DNA of 35,090 nt from Bacillota bacterium (GTDB lineage: Bacteria; Bacillota; Limnochordia; DTU087). The notes beneath the pieces were generated by a model. That model saw nothing but the letters and a program-made list of their open reading frames with translations, ran no database searches and was not told the origin of the DNA. This document shows, in pieces, positions 29,828 through 35,090 of this stretch; the stretch's first letter is position 1, and each line of letters opens with the position of its first letter. A program made the position numbers and the translations under genes. The DNA is taken from positions 1-35,090 of the forward strand of contig JAAZLW010000114.1 in NCBI GenBank assembly GCA_012799135.1, in the 5' to 3' direction.

Positions 29828-31237
29828 ATGTCCCAGATTACTTTGGGTCTGATCGTAGGTAACCGTAACTTCTTCCCTGATAGTCTATGTGAAGATGGGC
29901 GCCAAGACGTCATTAGGGCTATGGAAGAACAGGGCTTGAAAGTCATCACTCTTTCGCCGGAAGATACGACCCTGGGAACAGTAGAAACATGGGATGATTC
30001 ACAAAAATGCGCGGCTCTGTTTAAGAAACATCTTGACCAGATCGATGGGATCTTGGTCACACTGCCCAACTTCGGTGATGAGCGAGGTGTGGCCAATGCC
30101 ATCCGCCTCTCGGGATTAAAGGTACCCGTTTTGGTACATGCCTTTGCCGATGACGCCAGCAAAATGAGCATTGCCCACCGACGGGATAGCTTCTGTGGCA
30201 AACTCTCTGTCTGCAATAATCTGCGGCAATATGGTATCCCATTTTCTCTTACCTCAAGGCATACGGTGGCTCCTGATGATCCGCTTTTCGCTGAAGACTT
30301 GCAGTGGTTTGCGGCAGTCTGTCGAGTTGTCAAGACACTGGATGGAGCCCGGATTGGCGCTATTGGGACCCGGCCACCGAATTTCACTACGGTAAGGTAT
30401 AGTGAGAAACTACTAGAGGCAGCAGGTATCTCAGTAGAACCACTGGATTTGTCCGAGGTCTTTGGACGTATTGACCGGCTGGCCGATAATGATGCTTCAG
30501 TCCAGGCCCAACTGAGCGAGATCACCAATTATATCCCCACCAAAGGAGTACCGGAATCTGCTCTCCTGAAAATGGCCAAACTCGGCTTGGTGATTGATCG
30601 ATGGGTCGAGGAACATGATCTGATCGGTACCACGATTCAGTGCTGGACCTCTATGGAGGAGTACTTTGGGATAGTCCCCTGCACCATTATGAGCATGATG
30701 AGCAATCGCCTCCTACCCAGTGCCTGTGAGGTAGACGTACCTGGTCTGATCGCTATGCTCGCGCTGCAGGCAGCTTCCCAAAAGCCCAGTGGGATCATTG
30801 ACTGGAACAATAACTATGGGGATGACCCCAATAAACTGGTCGCCTTCCATTGCAGCAATTTCCCCCGGGATCTGGTGGAAAAGCCCATCATGGCTTACCA
30901 GGATATTATCGCCGGCACTGTAGGCAAAGAGAATACCTATGGGACAGTCACGGGCAGAATCAAGCCGGGCCCATTTACCTTCGCCAGGGTTAGTACCGAT
31001 GATTTGAATGGCAAGATCCAGGCCTATGTAGGACAAGGGCAATTTACCGATGACCCATTGACAACCTTCGGTGGCTATGGAGTGGCTGAGATTCCTGGAT
31101 TACAATGTCTCTTGAAGCATATATGCAATAAGGGCTTCGAGCACCATGTGGCGATTAATCAATCACAGGTGGCCTGTGCAGTCTATGAGGCTTTCAGCAA
31201 GTATCTCGGCTGGGACACCTATTATCACGAGGGGTAA
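29828..31237 (+). CDS. L-fucose/L-arabinose isomerase-family protein
   Basis: MSQITLGLIVGNRNFFPDSLCEDGRQDVIRAMEEQG...IGTTIQCWTSMEEYFGIVPCTIMSMMSNRLLPSACEVDVPG. Near-ideal AAAGGAGG before the internal ATG. Confidence 0.8.
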   Translation: MSQITLGLIVGNRNFFPDSLCEDGRQDVIRAMEEQGLKVITLSPEDTTLGTVETWDDSQKCAALFKKHLDQIDGILVTLPNFGDERGVANAIRLSGLKVPVLVHAFADDASKMSIAHRRDSFCGKLSVCNNLRQYGIPFSLTSRHTVAPDDPLFAEDLQWFAAVCRVVKTLDGARIGAIGTRPPNFTTVRYSEKLLEAAGISVEPLDLSEVFGRIDRLADNDASVQAQLSEITNYIPTKGVPESALLKMAKLGLVIDRWVEEHDLIGTTIQCWTSMEEYFGIVPCTIMSMMSNRLLPSACEVDVPGLIAMLALQAASQKPSGIIDWNNNYGDDPNKLVAFHCSNFPRDLVEKPIMAYQDIIAGTVGKENTYGTVTGRIKPGPFTFARVSTDDLNGKIQAYVGQGQFTDDPLTTFGGYGVAEIPGLQCLLKHICNKGFEHHVAINQSQVACAVYEAFSKYLGWDTYYHEG

Positions 31238-31278
31238 GAGACAGAGACCGAGTAGTGTAATTTGCCATCTGGAAAGAG

Positions 31279-31307
31279 ACCAAGGGGTAATACCCTTGGT
31301 TTCTTTA
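31279..31307 (+). terminator. Terminator downstream of the isomerase-family gene
   Basis: ACCAAGGG-GTAATA-CCCTTGGT followed by TTCTTT. Confidence 0.7.
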
Positions 31308-31787
31308 ATGGTGATAGGCCTCACCTCGAGCTATGGTAAAGCATCGGTAGATCTGTTCCAGTAAGATCAAACGCATTAATTGATGGGGAAAAGTGAAGGG
31401 AGAGAAGGATAGCCGCAAATCCGCATCATTGAGAATCGATGAGTGCAACCCTAAAGCACCTCCGATGATGAAGGTGACTTGGTTCCAGCCGCTTACCCCC
31501 AGATAACTGATCAGTTCCGACAGCTCTTCAGAGGACCGCATTTGTCCTCGCACATCCAGCCCTATGACATAGCTTTTCGGTGGCATTACCTTCCGGATTC
31601 GATCCGCTTCCCTGGCTTTCACCATCTCCTGCTGAGCCGAGGAATACCCTTCCTTGAAAGGCTCGTCCTTCACTTCTATGATGTTCAGCCGGCAATACGA
31701 ACGCAATCGCTTAGCGTATTCGGCGATACCCTTATCTAGGTAGGCTTCCCTGAGCCTGCCAACTGCAACTATGGTAACCCGCATCAC
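31305..31787 (-). CDS. rlmH: 23S rRNA (pseudouridine1915-N3)-methyltransferase RlmH
   Basis: MRVTIVAVGRLREAYLDKGIAEYAKRL, FIIGGALGLHSSI, HQLMRLILLEQIYRCFTIARGEAYHH. Likely start is the second Met. Confidence 0.96.
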   Translation of the reverse strand: MMRVTIVAVGRLREAYLDKGIAEYAKRLRSYCRLNIIEVKDEPFKEGYSSAQQEMVKAREADRIRKVMPPKSYVIGLDVRGQMRSSEELSELISYLGVSGWNQVTFIIGGALGLHSSILNDADLRLSFSPFTFPHQLMRLILLEQIYRCFTIARGEAYHH

Positions 31788-31837
31788 CTGACAATCACCC
31801 TCCCCCCCCGAGTTCAGCAGGAAGAGGTCATGGATGA

Positions 31838-32968
31838 TTATAGGTGAGCTGTGGTCACTATTTTGTCCTCTCCACGGAAAAACGTGATCCTTAGCTTCCC
31901 GCCATGTCCGGCTTCCCGTACCTGCGAAACCAACTCCTCCATGGTTCGGACTTCCTTGCCACCTGCCTCGGTAATGATATCATCTGGTTGTAGCCCTGCT
32001 AGGGCTGCCGGTCCGTCGACTACTACCTCTACAAGGTATATACCGGTGTTAACCGGCAGCTTGCTTCCTGTTTCCCGTTCATAACGGGCGATAAAGACGT
32101 CATCTATCGTACCACCCAAAACTCCCAACCTGAGCACCTTGCCGTGGGCGATCAGTTCTGTCGCTATTGCCCGAGCGGTGTTAATCGGAATGGCGAAACC
32201 TATACCCTGAGCCCTTTGGATAATGGCAGTATTGATCCCAACCACCCGGCCGGTCAGATCCAGCAGAGGTCCACCACTGTTACCAGGATTTATGGAAGCA
32301 TCAGTCTGAATGACACCTTCGATTTGCAGATTATAGTCGGGATCCACCAATAGTCCCCGCCCTAGAGCACTGACAAGGCCCAGGGTGACTGAGTTTTCAA
32401 ATCCATAGGGATTGCCAATGGCAATCACAAACTGGCCCACTCGCAGTTTGTCCGAGTCTCCCAAACCTGCCACCGGCAGGTCCTTGCCGGAAATCCGGAC
32501 CACAGCCAAATCAGTAAAGGGATCGGCACCCACTACAGTTCCTCGATAGGGATCGGTGCGCTGGGGCAGAAATACCCTAATCTCCGAAGCTCCTGCCACA
32601 ACGTGATTATTGGTCAGGATGTGCCCATCTTGATCTATCATTACCCCTGACCCGATACCCTCCCGCTCCTGCACAATGCGCCCCGCAAAAAAGTGATCGA
32701 CAACCGCCTTCTCGGTTGTCGCTATTTTCACAACCGCTGGCCCCACCTTTTCTACTACATTCACAGCAGCCGTCTCCAAAGCAGTCAAAAGGTCCAACTC
32801 ATTCTCGTGATCGCTCTGCTCTTCTGCCTTGATTTTCTCTGGAACAGGTGGAGAAGACCTTGTCCCCCCACGCTGATCAACCCACCAACCGGCAACCAGA
32901 CCGATAATTACACAGGCGATGAGGACAGTAATAAGCTCTCTACGACCCTGGGACTGCCTCCCTGACAT
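31838..32968 (-). CDS. Membrane-anchored trypsin-like serine protease with C-terminal PDZ (DegP/HtrA family)
   Basis: GSGVMIDQDGHILTNNHVV, DLAVVRI, INPGNSGGPLLDLTGRVVGINTAI, PDZ-like GPAALAGLQPDDIITEAGGKEV. Confidence 0.95.
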   Translation of the reverse strand: MSGRQSQGRRELITVLIACVIIGLVAGWWVDQRGGTRSSPPVPEKIKAEEQSDHENELDLLTALETAAVNVVEKVGPAVVKIATTEKAVVDHFFAGRIVQEREGIGSGVMIDQDGHILTNNHVVAGASEIRVFLPQRTDPYRGTVVGADPFTDLAVVRISGKDLPVAGLGDSDKLRVGQFVIAIGNPYGFENSVTLGLVSALGRGLLVDPDYNLQIEGVIQTDASINPGNSGGPLLDLTGRVVGINTAIIQRAQGIGFAIPINTARAIATELIAHGKVLRLGVLGGTIDDVFIARYERETGSKLPVNTGIYLVEVVVDGPAALAGLQPDDIITEAGGKEVRTMEELVSQVREAGHGGKLRITFFRGEDKIVTTAHL

Positions 32969-33048
32969 ACATTTGTCTCCTCTCTTAGCAGTTTACCTTA
33001 GTATGTCTGTAAGGCAGAAGACTATGTAGCTTAGGAAGCACGCTTGGC

Positions 33049-34482
33049 TTAGTGGTCTTCTACAAGGGCCGTAACCGCGTCTTGAATCTCTTGTACTTCC
33101 TGTTCTGATTCGCCTTCGATATAAATGCGAAGCAGTGGTTCTGTACCTGAGGGACGCACCAAGAACCAACTTCCATCTTCTAAGATGAGTTTCGCCCCAT
33201 CAATATCGGTGATGCCGGCCAGCTTTCGACCCGCTATCGTCTCTGGTGGCACCGCCACTAGCTCCTGAACCAGACTAGCCTTCTTTTCATCAGGGTATCT
33301 TAGGTCGATGCGACGGCTATGCACTGTGCCCACTTCAGCCATGATCTCCTCCAGCAAGTGAGTCAAGCTCTCTCTCCGCACTGCTTGCATTTCCGCGATG
33401 AGGAGATTAGCCAGGATCCCATCCTTTTCCGGTATATGGGCTCCAATACTAAGACCACCGCTCTCCTCACCACCAATAATAACCGGCCTGGTCCGCATTT
33501 CTGCGCAAATATGTTTAAAACCTACTGGGGTTTCAATGAGCTCCAGGCCATACTTCTCTGCCAAACGATCCAGCAAATGAGTAGTCGCTACTGTGCGGAC
33601 TACAGCTCCCTCATATTCCCTGTGTTCGACCAGGTGGACGAGTAACAGCGCGATCACTTGATTAGGAGTGATATACCGGCCTGTGCCATCGATGACCCCA
33701 AACCTATCTGCATCACCATCGGTGGCCAGTCCCAGATGGCTACCGGTGGCCTTCACTCGATCAGCCAAGGGCGCTAATTCAGTGGCAGTAGGTTCAGGTA
33801 ACCCCCCACCAAATAGAGGATCCCTATGTCCATGGATAACCTCAACCTGACAACCATTGGCTTTGAGAATATCAGGCAAGTAATGGCGCCCAGAGGCGAA
33901 CATGGGGTCACAGACAATCTTCAGACCACTATTGGAGATGGCTTCCAAGTCCACTATCTTGCTAATCTGCTCAAAGTACTCTGGTCGCGGGTCGATGATC
34001 TCCAGTTGACCCTGCCGACGAGCTGATTCCAGATCAATGGACTCTGCCGCAGCCACCACCGGTTGACCGAGATTTCCCTCTATGGCTTTGGTGATATCGT
34101 TAGAGGCTGGTCCCCCGTATTCCGGTATGTATTTGATTCCATTATATTCAGGTGGATTATGGCTGGCAGTGAACATTACCGCCCCAGCCGACCGGTGTAA
34201 AGTAACAGCATAGGCCACAACCGGTGTCGGGGCATCTTCAGGCAGCATATAGACCTTGATTCCATTAGCGATCATAACTTTAGCTGCCTCTTCGGCAAAA
34301 CGTTCTGCTAAGAACCGAGCATCATGACCGATAATCACACCCTTATCGGCCTTCTGACTATCCAATAGGTATGTGGCTATCGCCTGAACCACTAAACGCA
34401 CATTGGCAAAAGTGAAAGTATCACACATGATGGCTCTCCAGCCATCGGTGCCAAACTTAATCTGCTTAGACCCGCTTCCCAT
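33049..34482 (-). CDS. Phosphoglucomutase/phosphomannomutase family protein
   Basis: FGTDGWRAIM, VMFTASHNPPEYNGIKY (phosphoserine loop), GLATDGDADRFGVIDGTG, GGEESGGLS, VRPSGTEPLLRIYIE. Confidence 0.95.
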   Translation of the reverse strand: MGSGSKQIKFGTDGWRAIMCDTFTFANVRLVVQAIATYLLDSQKADKGVIIGHDARFLAERFAEEAAKVMIANGIKVYMLPEDAPTPVVAYAVTLHRSAGAVMFTASHNPPEYNGIKYIPEYGGPASNDITKAIEGNLGQPVVAAAESIDLESARRQGQLEIIDPRPEYFEQISKIVDLEAISNSGLKIVCDPMFASGRHYLPDILKANGCQVEVIHGHRDPLFGGGLPEPTATELAPLADRVKATGSHLGLATDGDADRFGVIDGTGRYITPNQVIALLLVHLVEHREYEGAVVRTVATTHLLDRLAEKYGLELIETPVGFKHICAEMRTRPVIIGGEESGGLSIGAHIPEKDGILANLLIAEMQAVRRESLTHLLEEIMAEVGTVHSRRIDLRYPDEKKASLVQELVAVPPETIAGRKLAGITDIDGAKLILEDGSWFLVRPSGTEPLLRIYIEGESEQEVQEIQDAVTALVEDH

Positions 34483-34490
34483 AGGTTCTG

Positions 34491-34533
34491 AGACCGCTCC
34501 TCTATCGCAAACTACTCCAGCAAAGAGCGGTCT
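34491..34533 (-). promoter_or_regulatory. Long-loop hairpin overlapping the phosphohexomutase ribosome-binding site
   Basis: Minus strand AGACCGCTC-N25-GAGCGGTCT; the GAGGAG Shine-Dalgarno overlaps the 3' arm, ending about 8 nt before the ATG at 34482. Confidence 0.5.
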
Positions 34534-34733
34534 GCCTCCTCTCTCAGTGGAATTGCCGTCTATGTTACCATACTCGGTCTTTTCCTTGATTCCTCTTGGA
34601 ATTCTGGTGCCCTTACTTTATCGTCTTGTGAGACATGCCGGATTGCTTTAGTCAGCACTCGGGGTACTTGTGCTCCCCGTCTATTATCCTAACCTTCTGG
34701 ATTCGCCTTACTCCTCCTGTCATTGGGCAACTC

Positions 34734-35090
34734 CTAGTGACGACCCTTTTGCCGCCGAAGTAGATAGAGAAAGAACGGTGCTCCGGCCAAGGCAGTGATC
34801 ACACCTACGGGCAATTCCGCAGGTGCCAAGATCGTCCGAGCCAGCGTATCGGCAGCCACCAAAAAGATGGCACCAACCAGAGCCGCAGCCGGCAACAGGA
34901 TGCGGTGATCAGGGCCGGTCAAAAGCCTGACGGTATGGGGAATGATTAACCCAACAAACCCGATTACACCGCTAACGGACACGGCTGCCGCTGCCATAAG
35001 CGAACCGGCGGTCAATAGAATCGCCTTGACTCTCTCCACATTTACCCCAAGGTTGTGTGCGGCTTCCTCTCCCAGGAGCATGAGATTCAA
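34734..35090 (-). CDS. FecCD-family iron-siderophore/cobalamin ABC transporter permease, C-terminal part (truncated by window edge)
   Basis: [68 protein letters not shown]. Confidence 0.95.
   Translation of the reverse strand: MNLMLLGEEAAHNLGVNVERVKAILLTAGSLMAAAAVSVSGVIGFVGLIIPHTVRLLTGPDHRILLPAAALVGAIFLVAADTLARTILAPAELPVGVITALAGAPFFLYLLRRQKGRH

Noticed and set aside
29764-30528. 254-aa minus-strand ORF
   Set aside because: Entirely antisense to the isomerase-family gene; Ser/Arg-rich translation with no recognisable motif.

Overview
This window is a mostly minus-strand housekeeping segment of a Firmicutes-like (Bacillota or related) chromosome. Plus-strand genes are a 5'-truncated feoB, a minimal methyl-accepting chemotaxis protein and a lone L-fucose/L-arabinose isomerase-family protein. 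Recognisable minus-strand blocks: greA-lysS; a three-gene unit (HTH regulator, conserved unknown protein, acyl-ACP-reductase-like enzyme); dusB; rpmE; M23/LysM peptidase; rho; fba; a Cys-rich zinc-ribbon protein; a DUF151 nuclease; pyrG; a polyamine operon (pdaD-speE-speB) running into argS and a DUF624-like membrane protein; fhs-ndk-small ORF-SpoIID/propeller protein; rex; glyS; rlmH; htrA; a phosphohexomutase; and a truncated FecCD permease. I saw no rRNA, tRNA, CRISPR array or IS element. Main candidates for something undescribed: (1) a degenerate tandem-repeat, hairpin-rich non-coding region between the convergent mcp and rex genes (26914-27463); (2) the three-gene operon with an AAR-like enzyme that keeps the probable catalytic Cys but has no nearby aldehyde-deformylating oxygenase; (3) structured 5' leaders upstream of greA and pdaD, and a hairpin covering the phosphohexomutase Shine-Dalgarno; (4) a SPOR-SpoIID-beta-propeller fusion protein. 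All calls were made by eye from the sequence; no searches were run.
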